Shown here piece by piece: positions 7,271 to 16,621 of a stretch of DNA of 61,452 nucleotides (positions are counted from its first letter, which is position 1; each line of letters opens with the position of its first letter). A program made the translations under genes and the position numbers. The notes beneath the pieces are model-generated. The model made no database searches. It was not told the origin of the DNA and worked only from the letters and a program-made list of their open reading frames with translations. Source of the DNA: Kribbella pittospori. Lineage in GTDB: Bacteria; Actinomycetota; Actinomycetes; Propionibacteriales; Kribbellaceae. The stretch is from the NCBI RefSeq assembly GCF_004331465.1, contig NZ_SJKB01000027.1, positions 1 through 61,452 on the forward strand, written 5' to 3'.

Positions 7271-8941
7271 ATGACGAGACGAGCACGGCTCAAGACCCTC
7301 ATCGCCGCAGTGGCAAGCGTCAGCCTGCTACTCGCCGGCTGTACCGGTACGGAGGGCCAGACGACGGCCAGTTCCGGCGACGGGATGGTCGACTTCCTCA
7401 ACTACGGCGACTTCGGTGGCGGCGCCGCGCCGAAGCCGAACTACAACCCGTATCTCGAGACCACCAAGCTCAGCGCGGCGGACTACATCTACGAACCGCT
7501 GATGTACGTCGAGGGCTACAGCTGCAAGGCACTCCCCTGGCTGGCCACGTCGTACCAGTGGACCGACCCGCAGACGCTGGTCTACACGGTCCGCGACGGC
7601 GTGAAGTGGAACGACGGCAAGCCGTTCAGCGCGGCCGACGTCGCCTTCACCTTCAACATGATCAAGAAGTACGCCGCCCTCGACCTCAGGGGTGTGTGGA
7701 CGTACCTGTCGGCGGTGAAGGCCGACGGCAACAAGGTGACGATGTCGTTCAAGAAGCCGGCCGCCTCCGTATTCACCCTGGTGAGTGACGTACGGATCGT
7801 GCCGGAGCACGTGTGGTCGAAGGTCGCGGACCCGACGACGTTCACCAACGCGACCGCCCCGGTCGGCACCGGCCCGATGAAGGTGAAGTCGTTCAACCCG
7901 CGCCAGCTCGTCGTCGAGCGGAACCCGGACTACTGGCAGGCCGACAAGATCAAGGTCAAGGAACTGCGGTTCAACAAGGCCGACGCCGGTGGCCAGGTCG
8001 AGCAGCTCAAGCTCAGCCGCGGCGAGTACGACACCAACGCGATGTTCGTCCAGGACATCAAGAAGGCGTACGTCGACCGCGACCCGAAGAACCACCACTA
8101 CTGGTACGCGCCTGGTGGCGTGATCAGCGTGTACATGAACCTGACCGAGGCGCCGTTCAACGATGTGGCGTTCCGCAAGTCGCTGACCACGGCGTTCAAC
8201 CACCAGCAGGTCATCGACCGGGCCCAGCTCGGCTACGTGACCCAGGCCAGCCAGAGCGGCCTCGTCGTACCCGGTCAGAAGGACTGGCTGCCGCAGGGCC
8301 TGGCCGACGACGGCCGGATCAAGTACGACCCGGCAGCCGCCGACAAGGCCCTCACCGACGCCGGCTACGTGAAGGATTCCAAGGGCCACCGGCTCGGCAA
8401 GGACGGCAAGCCGATCTCGTTCAGCTTCAAGGTGCCCGGCTCGTACGTCGACTGGGTCGCGGCCGCCGACATCCTGATCAAGAACCTGACCGCACTCGGC
8501 TTCAACGTCACCAAGGACACCCCGACGCCGGAGGCGCACGACCAGGAACGGGCCACCGGCAACTACGACATGATGTTCGGCGTCCACGGCGGCGGCTGCA
8601 ACATGTACGCCAACTTCAGCGACCCGCTGAACAGTGCCCGCACCGCGCCGATCGGCAAGAAGGCGGACAGCAACGAGATCCGCTGGCAGGACCCGAAGAC
8701 CGACGAGCTGCTCAGCCGGCTGGAGACCTCGCCGGACGAGGGCACCCAGAAGCAGGCCGTCGCCGGACTGGTCGACATCATGATGAACCAGGTCCCGATG
8801 ATCCCGATCTGGTACGGCGCGAAGTGGTTCCAGTACGACACCAAGAAGGCCGAGGGCTGGCCGAACGAGCAGGACCCGTACGCCGACGGCGGCAACGGTC
8901 TGGTCGTCCTGACCCACCTCGTCCCGTCGTCCGGGAGCTGA
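7271..8941 (+). CDS. ABC transporter substrate-binding lipoprotein (SBP family 5)
   Basis: A 556-residue extracytoplasmic binding protein of the peptide/nickel/oligosaccharide class (SBP_bac_5). The signal peptide has a hydrophobic stretch at about residues 9-22 and the lipobox LLAGC, so Cys23 would be lipidated. The family signature is visible in VYTVRDGVKWNDGKPFSAADVAFTF. A ribosome site (GAGGAGG) precedes the ATG. It heads an operon with two permeases and a double ATPase. Although the family is named for peptides, its position beside LacI, GH35 and GH39 genes suggests the ligand is an oligosaccharide. Confidence 0.92.
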   Translation: MTRRARLKTLIAAVASVSLLLAGCTGTEGQTTASSGDGMVDFLNYGDFGGGAAPKPNYNPYLETTKLSAADYIYEPLMYVEGYSCKALPWLATSYQWTDPQTLVYTVRDGVKWNDGKPFSAADVAFTFNMIKKYAALDLRGVWTYLSAVKADGNKVTMSFKKPAASVFTLVSDVRIVPEHVWSKVADPTTFTNATAPVGTGPMKVKSFNPRQLVVERNPDYWQADKIKVKELRFNKADAGGQVEQLKLSRGEYDTNAMFVQDIKKAYVDRDPKNHHYWYAPGGVISVYMNLTEAPFNDVAFRKSLTTAFNHQQVIDRAQLGYVTQASQSGLVVPGQKDWLPQGLADDGRIKYDPAAADKALTDAGYVKDSKGHRLGKDGKPISFSFKVPGSYVDWVAAADILIKNLTALGFNVTKDTPTPEAHDQERATGNYDMMFGVHGGGCNMYANFSDPLNSARTAPIGKKADSNEIRWQDPKTDELLSRLETSPDEGTQKQAVAGLVDIMMNQVPMIPIWYGAKWFQYDTKKAEGWPNEQDPYADGGNGLVVLTHLVPSSGS

Positions 8942-8947
8942 CCGCCG

Positions 8948-9943
8948 ATGCTCTACTTCGTCCGCAGGGCCGGGTTCTTCCTGGCCACTCTGTGGGCGGC
9001 GGTGACGCTGAACTTCCTGATCCCCCGGCTCCAGCCGGGGGATCCGGCCCAGGCGTTGCTGAACCGCCTGCAGGGTGAGACCACGGCGGTCAACCCTGCC
9101 CAGCTCGAGGCCATCCGCAAACTGCTCGGGACTCCCGACGGCAACCTGCTGTCGCAGTACTGGGACTACCTGGGCGCGATCTGCACCGGCCACTTCGGGG
9201 TGTCGTACTCGTACTTCCCCTACACCGTGACGGCCATGATCAGCAGCGCCCTGCCATGGACGCTGATCCTGGTCGGCGTCACGCAGTTGCTGTCGTTCGC
9301 GATCGGCACGTTGCTCGGCGCGTGGGCGGCGTACCGGCGCAACTCGCGGGTCGACTCGGTCATCACACTCGGGTCGACGTTCGTCGGCACGCTGCCGTTC
9401 TTCTGGCTCGCGCTGCTGCTGATCTTCGTGTTCGCCATCACGCTGAACTGGTTCCCGGACGGCGGTGGGTACGGCGGCGGCAGCAGTCCGAGCTGGAGCT
9501 GGTTGTTCGTCTCCGACGCTTTCCAGCACAGCGTGCTGCCGGCCGTGGCGCTGCTGATCACGGGACCGATCGGCTGGATCATTGGCATGCGCAACAACAT
9601 GGTCCAGACCCTCGGCGAGGACTACGCGCGGCTGGCCCGGGCGAAGGGGCTGCCGCAGCGGCGGATCGCGCTGACGTACGGCGCCCGGATCGCGATCCTG
9701 CCGAACGTCACCGGGTTCGCGATCGCCCTCGGCAGCCTGCTCGGCGGGACCGTGCTGGTCGAGACGATCTTCAACTACCCAGGGCTCGGCCGGCTGCTGC
9801 TGGAAGCCGTGTCGAACAAGGACTATCCGCTGATGCAGGCGCTGTTCCTGTTCACCACGATCGGCGTACTGACCGCGAACTTCCTGGCCGACGTGACGTA
9901 CGGCTTCCTGGATCCGCGGGTACGACGGGCGGAGGCAGTATGA
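8948..9943 (+). CDS. ABC transporter permease (DppB/OppB type)
   Basis: A 331-residue inner-membrane protein. The first transmembrane helix is at about residues 9-27, and further helices flank the periplasmic loop after LNWFPDGGGYGGG. The BPD-transport signature with the EAA-like loop appears at EDYARLARAKGLPQRRI, where it contacts the ATPase. It begins 6 bp after the binding-protein gene and overlaps the next permease by ATGA, so the two permeases are translationally coupled. Confidence 0.92.
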   Translation: MLYFVRRAGFFLATLWAAVTLNFLIPRLQPGDPAQALLNRLQGETTAVNPAQLEAIRKLLGTPDGNLLSQYWDYLGAICTGHFGVSYSYFPYTVTAMISSALPWTLILVGVTQLLSFAIGTLLGAWAAYRRNSRVDSVITLGSTFVGTLPFFWLALLLIFVFAITLNWFPDGGGYGGGSSPSWSWLFVSDAFQHSVLPAVALLITGPIGWIIGMRNNMVQTLGEDYARLARAKGLPQRRIALTYGARIAILPNVTGFAIALGSLLGGTVLVETIFNYPGLGRLLLEAVSNKDYPLMQALFLFTTIGVLTANFLADVTYGFLDPRVRRAEAV

Positions 9944-10848
9944 CGACGGACACCATCGATACCGAGGCTCTGCGGGTCACCGCGATCGACGCGGGCGGGT
10001 CCAGCAGACTGCCTGGCTGGTTCGTCATCCTGTGGCGCAACGGGAAATGCCGGGTGGGCATGCTGATGCTGGCGGCGTTCATCGTGATCGCCGTACTCGC
10101 TCCGGTGATCGCGCCGTACGGCCCGCGGCTCGACGAGTTCGGGGCGTCCGAAGGGCCGACCGCCGCGCATTGGCTGGGCACCACAGCACGTGGTGAGGAC
10201 GTGTTCTCCCAACTCATCTACGGCGCTCGCACCTCGCTCATCGTCGGGCTGGTGGCCGGTGTGCTGAGCACGCTCATCGCGATGGCCGTCGGTCTCACCG
10301 CCGGATACCTGCGAGGTGTGGTGGACGAGGTGCTCTCGTTCTTCATCAACCTCGGCTTGGTGGTGCCGGTGCTGCCGCTGATGATCGTGCTGGCCGGGTA
10401 CGCGCCGGTGAAGGGCCTCGGCCTGATCATCATCGTCATCACCGTGACCGGCTGGGCGTACGGCGCCCGGATCAAACGCGCCCAGATCATCACGTTGCGA
10501 ACCAGGGACTACATCACCGCGGCGAAGTTCGCCGGCGACAGTACGGCCCGGATCATCGCGTTCGAGATCGTGCCGAACATGATCTCGCTGATCGTGGTCG
10601 GCTTCATGGGCGCCGCACTCGGCGCGATCGGCGCGGAGGCCGGCCTGGCCTTCCTCGGTCTCGGCGATCCGCAGACCGTCAGTTGGGGCACCATGCTCAA
10701 CCAGGCCAGCCTCGGTGGCGCACTGACCACCGGCCAGTGGGCCTGGCTGGTGGCGCCTGGACTCGCGCTCGCGCTGCTGATCACGTCGTTCACGCTGATG
10801 AACTTCGGCATCGACGCGCTGAGCAACCCGCACCTGAGGGAGGACTGA
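9940..10848 (+). CDS. ABC transporter permease (DppC/OppC type)
   Basis: A 302-residue second permease. The N-terminal helix LMLAAFIVIAVLAPVIAPYG is typical of DppC proteins, and LGTTARGEDVFSQLIYGAR matches the conserved family segment. The EAA-like loop is RDYITAAKFAGDS. The ATG overlaps the upstream stop (ATGA). An open frame extends much further upstream but only shadows the first permease. Confidence 0.92.
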   Translation: MTTDTIDTEALRVTAIDAGGSSRLPGWFVILWRNGKCRVGMLMLAAFIVIAVLAPVIAPYGPRLDEFGASEGPTAAHWLGTTARGEDVFSQLIYGARTSLIVGLVAGVLSTLIAMAVGLTAGYLRGVVDEVLSFFINLGLVVPVLPLMIVLAGYAPVKGLGLIIIVITVTGWAYGARIKRAQIITLRTRDYITAAKFAGDSTARIIAFEIVPNMISLIVVGFMGAALGAIGAEAGLAFLGLGDPQTVSWGTMLNQASLGGALTTGQWAWLVAPGLALALLITSFTLMNFGIDALSNPHLRED

Positions 10849-10849
10849 C

Positions 10850-12700
10850 ATGGCTCTGCTCGAGGTCAGCAACCTGAGCGTCACGTACAGCCCGCGGGAC
10901 TCCGCCGCCGTCCGGGCGGTGGACCGGGTCAGCTTCGACGTCCACGACGGCGAGTTCGTCGGCCTGCTCGGCGAGTCCGGCTGCGGCAAGTCGACGCTCG
11001 GCAACGCCGTACTGCGGCTGCTGGACCGGCCGGCCGCGATCACCGGGGGGACGATCAGGTTCGACGGGCAGGACGTGACCACGACGGCTGAGGACGAACT
11101 GCGGTCGCTGCGCTGGGTCGACCTGTCCACGGTCTTCCAGTCGAGCATGAACTCGCTCAACCCGGTGATCACCGTCCGGCGCCAGTTCGCCGACACCTTC
11201 GAGGCACACTCCGATGCCCTGGGCAACGACTTGGACGTCGACGCCCGTGCCACCGAGCTGCTCGAGATGGTGTCGCTGGACCGCTCGGTGCTGAGCCGGT
11301 TCCCGCACGAGCTGTCCGGCGGCATGAAGCAGCGGGTCGCGCTCGCGCTGGCGCTGGCTCTCGAGCCGCGGTTCGTCCTCCTCGACGAGCCGACCACCGG
11401 GCTGGACGTCGTGGTGCAACGCGACATCCTCGACCGGCTGCGCGAACTGCAGGCACGGCTCGGCTTCGCCGTACTGTTCATCAGCCACGACCTCGGCACG
11501 GTGATGGAGCTGGCCGACCGGGTGATGGTGATGTACGCCGGAGAGATCGTCGAGGACCAGCCGGCCGCGGAGATGGTGACGCGCCACCTGCACCCGTACA
11601 GCGCCGGCCTGCTCGGTTCGTACGCCGACCCGCGGGACCAGGTCGTCGAGGTCGAGTTCATCCCGGGCCGGCCGCCGGACCTGTCGCAGCCGCACGCCGG
11701 CTGCCTGTTCCAGCCACGCTGCCCGGTCGCGGTGGACGCCTGCCGGACTGTGCACCCCGAGCTACTGCCCGCGAGTCTCGGACAGGTGCGGTGCCTGCTC
11801 GTCGAGCAGTCCGGCGATGCTCGCGTCGTACTGGAGAAGGCGGCGGAGTTGCGCCGCCGCGATCAGGTGTTCGCTGCCGGCTTGTCGGAGCGGATCGACG
11901 CGGAGCCGGTGCTCGTCGTGGATGGCGTCAGCAAGGTCTACAAGACCAGGCGCGGGCTGAACACGACTGTCACCCAGGCCGTGGACGACGTGTCGTTCGC
12001 GCTACGGCCGGGGCAGGTCACCGCGCTGGTCGGCCAGAGCGGTTCGGGCAAGACGACGATCGCCCGCATCCTCACCGGCGTGGAGCGTCCCACCACTGGG
12101 TCGATCCGGTTCAAGGACGAGCCGGTCGACCACCTGGGACGCGGGGCGCTGCGGAAGTACCGGCGGCATGTCCAGCTGGTCTTCCAGGACCCGTTCTCCG
12201 CCCTCAACCCGACTCGGACCGTCGCGTATGCGCTCAGCCGGCCGTTGCGCAACTACCTCGGTCTGACCGGCGCTGAGGCCCGTGCGCGGGCAGCCGAGCT
12301 GCTCGAGACCGTCGGGTTGAGCCCGGCGGAGCAGTACCTCGACAAGCTGCCGCACCAACTGTCCGGCGGGCAACGTCAGCGCGTGGTTATCGCGCGAGCC
12401 CTGGCACCCGAGCCCGAGGTTGTCGTCGCCGACGAGCCGATCTCGATGCTCGACGTGTCCATCCGCGCCGAGATCATCGCGCTGCTCGACCAGCTGGTTC
12501 GCGACCGCGGCATCGCCATGCTCTACATCACCCACGACCTACTCAGTGCCCGGCTGCTCGCCGACGAGGTGATGGTGCTGAACCAGGGCGTGATGGTGGA
12601 GCGCGGCCCGACGCTCGCTGTCATCGGAGAGGCCAAGGACCCCTACACCCGCAAGCTGCTGGCCGCCATCCCTCGCCCGGGCGCGCGGGACATCGCCTGA
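10850..12700 (+). CDS. Fused double ABC ATPase (DppD-DppF type)
   Basis: A 616-residue protein with two nucleotide-binding domains. Domain 1 has Walker A GESGCGKST (41-49), signature LSGGMKQR, Walker B FVLLDEP and the oligopeptide-transporter tail with CLFQPRCPVAVDAC. Domain 2 has GQSGSGKTT, LSGGQRQR and VVVADEP. Fusing DppD and DppF into one chain is common in actinobacteria and completes a full importer with the three preceding genes. It converges on the GH39 gene, with an inverted repeat in the junction. Confidence 0.93.
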   Translation: MALLEVSNLSVTYSPRDSAAVRAVDRVSFDVHDGEFVGLLGESGCGKSTLGNAVLRLLDRPAAITGGTIRFDGQDVTTTAEDELRSLRWVDLSTVFQSSMNSLNPVITVRRQFADTFEAHSDALGNDLDVDARATELLEMVSLDRSVLSRFPHELSGGMKQRVALALALALEPRFVLLDEPTTGLDVVVQRDILDRLRELQARLGFAVLFISHDLGTVMELADRVMVMYAGEIVEDQPAAEMVTRHLHPYSAGLLGSYADPRDQVVEVEFIPGRPPDLSQPHAGCLFQPRCPVAVDACRTVHPELLPASLGQVRCLLVEQSGDARVVLEKAAELRRRDQVFAAGLSERIDAEPVLVVDGVSKVYKTRRGLNTTVTQAVDDVSFALRPGQVTALVGQSGSGKTTIARILTGVERPTTGSIRFKDEPVDHLGRGALRKYRRHVQLVFQDPFSALNPTRTVAYALSRPLRNYLGLTGAEARARAAELLETVGLSPAEQYLDKLPHQLSGGQRQRVVIARALAPEPEVVVADEPISMLDVSIRAEIIALLDQLVRDRGIAMLYITHDLLSARLLADEVMVLNQGVMVERGPTLAVIGEAKDPYTRKLLAAIPRPGARDIA

Positions 12701-12714
12701 CCCACGCGCCCGGG
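12676..12714. terminator. Inverted repeat at the convergent junction
   Basis: A 10-bp perfect stem, CCCGGGCGCG (12676-12685) with CGCGCCCGGG (12705-12714), spans the ATPase stop and faces the GH39 3' end. It could serve as a bidirectional, U-less terminator. Confidence 0.45.
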
Positions 12715-12721
12715 AACGGGA

Positions 12722-14533
12722 TCAGACGGTGATCTGGATCAGGACTGCCGACGGCTGTGGCAGGTCGAGCTCGAGAACTCCGGCGGTGAGCTCGACCGGC
12801 TCGGCCACCAGCTCGTCGGCGCGACGAAGTTCGTCCCACTGCTCGTCCGTCGGCCAGTCCTGTACGCCGATCCGGTCGGCAAGTGTCGTGATGTCGCCGT
12901 GGTCGGCGTCCAGCCGGGTGACTCGCGCCGTACCGCCGTCCTGCAGGTGCAGTCTGACGGTACGGCGGAGGGCGGAATCGCCGCCCGCCTTGCTCTGGTC
13001 CAGCGTGTGGTTCCAGACCAGGATGCTCAGGCTGCCGTCGTCATGCCGTGAGGCCCAGGCCTGCACCAGGCCGTCGGCGCCGTCGCCGGACGCCTCCACC
13101 GGCAGCTCAGTGTCGCCGAGCCGCGACAGCAGATGCAGCGCGTGGTAGCGCGACTTGGCGATCCCGCCGACGGTGATCAGCCCGAATCCACCGTGCAGCA
13201 ACCGCGGCGGCCGGCCGAGCTCTTCGAAATGGTCGCTCGCCACCCAGTAGGACAGCGCATCCAGCCGACCCGACGCCGAACGCATCCCGTGCAGCAAGAA
13301 GGTCGCCGACGAGACGCTGTCGTTGACGGGGTTGAAGTGTGTCGGGGTGACACCCCACTCGGTCCACAGGATCCGCGCCGTACTGCCGTAGCGGGCCAGC
13401 GTCGGCCGCAGGTCGAGCGGCGAGTTGCCGTAGGTGTGAGTGGTGACGAAGTCGACCGGCGCTCCGGACCGGCTGGTGTGCTCCAGCAGTTCGTCCACCC
13501 AGCCGGCGGCCGCCGAGGACGGTCCGCCGACCGCGAGCCGTGGGTCGACCGCCTTCACCGCAGCGGCCGTCACGTCGTACAGGCGCATCCACTCGTCGCG
13601 GGTGCTGGACCAGAACACCTCGAGGTTGGCCTCGTTCCACACCTCGAAGTCCCAGTGCAGTACTTCGTCCGCGCCGTACCGGTCGATCAAGTGCCGCACC
13701 AGCGTCCCGACCAGGTCCGACCAGCGGTCCCAGTCCTTCGGCGGCGAGATGATGCCGCCGTACTCGAAGACCGTGCGGTCCGGGTCGCCGGCGAGGTCGC
13801 GCGGCATGAAGCCGAGCTCGACGCATGGCCGCAGACCGATCGCGAGCAGCTTGTCGTACACCTCGTCGATCCGGCTGAAGTCGTACGCCGGTTCTCCGTC
13901 GACCTCCCGGTAGACGCCGAGATCGTCGTGCAGGATCGCGTGCGCTCGCACGGTCGAGACGCCGATCTCGTCGTGGACCCGGCGCAGTGCGGCCTCCAGC
14001 TCGGTCCCGATCACCTGGCCGCCGGAGGTGTCGGTGCACAGCAGTTGGCTCAGCCGCTCGCTGCCGATCATCGGCTGCCAGGGCCTCGCGAGCGGCGTAC
14101 CGTCCGCTGCCATAGTGACGGTCAGGTCGACGACTGGAACGCTTCCGCCTGCGGGCTTGGCGGAAGCGGTGACCGGCTCGCCGACCTCGCCGTGCTCGGT
14201 CACGGTCGGCACCGAGGCGACGGCGTAGTCGTAGGCGGTGCCGGGCTCGCCCGTGGTGTCGACGTACCACGTCTCAGGGACCGACAGGACGTCACCGCCG
14301 AGGTGGTCGACGGGTGCCAGGTCCGCGTGCGGCGAACCGGCCGGCGCGCGATGCACGAGGTAGCCGATCGCGCCTTCCACCGGCTCCCAGCGCAGTGTCA
14401 CGTGTCCGAGACCCTCGACGACGGTCAGGCCGGCGGGCGGTGGCAACTGCGGCACGGGAACGGTCTCGCGCTCGTCGGAACGACTCGCGATGTGTTGCTC
14501 CCAGTTCTCGCGGACGGTGGTGCCGGTGCTCAT
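12722..14533 (-). CDS. GH39 beta-xylosidase-like glycoside hydrolase
   Basis: A 603-residue protein. Residues about 30-125 look like a fibronectin-III-type domain (PPAGLTVVEGLGHVTLRWEP). A GH39 TIM barrel follows with acid/base E301 in EVWNEANLE and nucleophile candidate E392 in LWTEWG. The C-terminal beta region begins near residue 480. No signal peptide is evident, so it probably acts on imported xylo- or related oligosaccharides. A perfect LacI-type operator lies 19 bp before the start, which ties it to the regulator at 6180. GH39 also includes other specificities, so the substrate is inferred. Confidence 0.87.
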   Translation of the reverse strand: MSTGTTVRENWEQHIASRSDERETVPVPQLPPPAGLTVVEGLGHVTLRWEPVEGAIGYLVHRAPAGSPHADLAPVDHLGGDVLSVPETWYVDTTGEPGTAYDYAVASVPTVTEHGEVGEPVTASAKPAGGSVPVVDLTVTMAADGTPLARPWQPMIGSERLSQLLCTDTSGGQVIGTELEAALRRVHDEIGVSTVRAHAILHDDLGVYREVDGEPAYDFSRIDEVYDKLLAIGLRPCVELGFMPRDLAGDPDRTVFEYGGIISPPKDWDRWSDLVGTLVRHLIDRYGADEVLHWDFEVWNEANLEVFWSSTRDEWMRLYDVTAAAVKAVDPRLAVGGPSSAAAGWVDELLEHTSRSGAPVDFVTTHTYGNSPLDLRPTLARYGSTARILWTEWGVTPTHFNPVNDSVSSATFLLHGMRSASGRLDALSYWVASDHFEELGRPPRLLHGGFGLITVGGIAKSRYHALHLLSRLGDTELPVEASGDGADGLVQAWASRHDDGSLSILVWNHTLDQSKAGGDSALRRTVRLHLQDGGTARVTRLDADHGDITTLADRIGVQDWPTDEQWDELRRADELVAEPVELTAGVLELDLPQPSAVLIQITV

Positions 14534-14551
14534 CAGTCCTCCAGGGCGTTT

Positions 14552-14573
14552 GGTCTGAAACCGGTTTCAGACC
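14552..14573. promoter_or_regulatory. LacI operator upstream of the GH39 gene (22-bp perfect palindrome)
   Basis: Each half is GGTCTGAAACC or its complement. The central 14 bp are identical to operator 2 at 6145-6158. It starts 19 bp upstream of the GH39 start codon and should overlap the promoter. Confidence 0.85.
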
Positions 14574-14610
14574 ACCCCATCTCACTCCGAGCGAGGTGTC
14601 AAGGCGGATT

Positions 14611-15405
14611 TCAGGACCGTCGGTATTCGCGCGGCGACACACCGAAGTGGGACCGGAACCGGCGCGACAGGTGGAACTCGTCCGCGAAACCGAGGGTCCG
14701 CGCGATCTCCCGGTGGGTCAGGTCGGTCAGCCGCAGCAGCGTGGCCGCGGCCTGCAACCGACGCACACTCCGGTACGCCGCCGGCGTCTGGCCGACCTGT
14801 TCGGCGAACCGGCGCCGGAAGGTGTCGTAGCTCAACCCCGACTCGGCGGCCACGGTCGCCAGGTCCGTGCTCGCGGTGAGGTCGTCGGCCAGGCGGCCCA
14901 TCGCGTCCACGATCTCCATGCTCACGTCCGGACTGTCCGCGGTGTCATCGGTGTCGATCAGCCAGTCGGCCAGCGCCAGCAACTGATGCTCCGCGACCCG
15001 GCGCGTCCGCGGTGGCGAGCGTAGTACGGTGCGCAGCGCCTCGATCGACGGCGGCGGCACCGGGTACCGCGGACCGGCCCCGGCCAGGTGGGCCAGCGAA
15101 TCGAACAGCGGTCCGGTGAAGACGACGAACAGTTCCGTCCATCGCTCCCCCGCATCGGTGCCGTAGGTGTGCGGGAACCTGGGCGGCACGATCGTGTGCG
15201 CACCCGGCGTGATCCGCTCGTCCCGCCCGTCCGCGTCGCGATAGTTGCCCTCACCCCCGATCAGCACCGACAGCACGTAGGCGTCCATCACCCGCAGCGT
15301 CGACGGCATGATCGGCTCGTCGTCGACCAGTTCGCCCGCGAGCACGATCTGACCGAGCCTGGTCACCGGCCCGTCGGAGATCGCGACGACCGTCCGCTCC
15401 GCCAT
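14611..15405 (-). CDS. AraC-family transcriptional regulator
   Basis: A 264-residue protein. The N-terminal cupin-like sensor holds PGAHTIVPPRFPHTYG, and the C-terminal double HTH carries LATVAAESGLSYDTFRRRFAE and FADEFHLSRRFRSHFGVSPR. The ATG at 15405 is preferred; an in-frame GTG nine bases upstream is an alternative. It is divergent from a PhyH-family dioxygenase, 115 bp away, which it probably controls. The inducer is unknown, though such sensors often bind sugars. Confidence 0.9.
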   Translation of the reverse strand: MAERTVVAISDGPVTRLGQIVLAGELVDDEPIMPSTLRVMDAYVLSVLIGGEGNYRDADGRDERITPGAHTIVPPRFPHTYGTDAGERWTELFVVFTGPLFDSLAHLAGAGPRYPVPPPSIEALRTVLRSPPRTRRVAEHQLLALADWLIDTDDTADSPDVSMEIVDAMGRLADDLTASTDLATVAAESGLSYDTFRRRFAEQVGQTPAAYRSVRRLQAAATLLRLTDLTHREIARTLGFADEFHLSRRFRSHFGVSPREYRRS

Positions 15406-15520
15406 GCCGGCCACCGTACGCCAAAATGTTCATGCCGCGGTCGCGCGGAGACATTCTCTGCCGGTTCCTGCCGCCCTAGCGTTTGAAGGGCAGGAACGAT
15501 CCGACCGACCGGAGGACCGC

Positions 15521-16282
15521 ATGACGACCTCGACCGACCTGATCACGCCCCAGCACCTGGCCCAGTTCCGCGACGAGGGCTACTTCGTGCTGGACAGTGT
15601 GCTCACCGACGAGCAGCTCGAGCTGCTGCGCGGCGGAGCACAGTACTCGATCGACAAGCTCGACGCCGCCATGGACGAAGCCGGCACCGACTCGCTCGGC
15701 ATCAACCACCGGGGCAAGCGGTACTTCAGCAGCATGATCTACCAGGACCGGCCCGAGCTGCGGCAGTTCCTGTTCAGCGAGACGATGGCCGAGATCTGCC
15801 GCGCGACGCTGGGCGACGACGCCTTCCTGTTCTGGGAGCAGTACGTGATCAAGGCGGGCGATCCGAATACGGCGTTCGCCTGGCATCAGGACTCCGGCTA
15901 CGTGCACGAGGACCACGACCCGTACGTCACCTGCTGGATCGCCCTCGACGACGTGACCGAGGAGAACGGCTCGGTCTACCTGCTCCCGTACTCGCGGTCC
16001 GGCATCAAGTCGTACATCAAGCACATCCAGGACCCGAAGCGCAATGACATGGTCTGCTACTTCGGCTCCGATCCCGGCATCCCGATGACCGCGAAGGCCG
16101 GCTCGATCGTGGTCTTCTCCAGCGTCGTGATCCACCGCAGCGGGGCGAACCTGACCGACCGGAACCGGCGCGTGTACATCGCGCAGTACTCCAAGGAGGT
16201 CATCCCGGCCAAGGACGGCACGACGGCCCACGGTGCGTTCGACCCGTTCCTCGACGGCGGGCGCATCATCGCCGATCGCTGA
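15521..16282 (+). CDS. Phytanoyl-CoA dioxygenase (PhyH) family protein
   Basis: A 253-residue Fe(II)/2-oxoglutarate-dependent oxygenase. The metal triad is visible as H122 and D124 (AWHQDSGY) and H205 (VIHRSG). An Arg after it (NRRVYIAQY) fits 2-oxoglutarate binding. GGAGG sits 5 nt before the ATG. These enzymes hydroxylate diverse small molecules, so the phytanoyl name reflects the family only. It stands alone after its promoter, divergent from the AraC regulator and ending 3 bp from the convergent ynfA-like gene. Confidence 0.88.
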   Translation: MTTSTDLITPQHLAQFRDEGYFVLDSVLTDEQLELLRGGAQYSIDKLDAAMDEAGTDSLGINHRGKRYFSSMIYQDRPELRQFLFSETMAEICRATLGDDAFLFWEQYVIKAGDPNTAFAWHQDSGYVHEDHDPYVTCWIALDDVTEENGSVYLLPYSRSGIKSYIKHIQDPKRNDMVCYFGSDPGIPMTAKAGSIVVFSSVVIHRSGANLTDRNRRVYIAQYSKEVIPAKDGTTAHGAFDPFLDGGRIIADR

Positions 16283-16285
16283 CGG

Positions 16286-16621
16286 TCAGGAGCTGCGCGG
16301 CGCGTACATGATGACGACGACGCCGACGAGACAGATCGCGGCGCCGAGCAAGTCCCAGCGGTCCGGGCGGAAGCCGTCGACCACCATCCCCCACGCGAGC
16401 GATCCGGCCACGAACACACCGCCGTACGCCGCGAGGATGCGGCCGAAGTTCGGATCCGGCTGGAACGTCGCAACGAAGCCGTAGGCACCGAGCGCGATGA
16501 CGCCACCCGCGATCCACCACAGGCCGCGATCCTCACGCCAGCCCTGCCAGACCAGCCAGGCACCACCGATCTCGGCCAGCGCGGCCAGGACGAAGAGCGC
16601 CACAGACCGCAGTACGGTCAC
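16286..16621 (-). CDS. YnfA/UPF0060-family small membrane protein
   Basis: A 111-residue protein with four predicted transmembrane helices: VLRSVALFVLAALAEIGGAW, then WWIAGGVIALGAYGF, AAYGGVFVAGSLAWG and LLGAAICLVGVVVIMYA. Length and helix layout match YnfA, an SMR-like putative efflux protein. The GTG start overlaps the merR stop (GTGA), so it is coupled as the last gene of the MerR-controlled operon. Export of a toxic cation or metal-related compound is an inference. Confidence 0.88.
   Translation of the reverse strand: MTVLRSVALFVLAALAEIGGAWLVWQGWREDRGLWWIAGGVIALGAYGFVATFQPDPNFGRILAAYGGVFVAGSLAWGMVVDGFRPDRWDLLGAAICLVGVVVIMYAPRSS

Noticed and set aside
7328..9529. 733-residue open frame on the minus strand
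   Set aside because: It mirrors the SBP and permease genes and is low-complexity Arg/Val/Gly sequence without domains.
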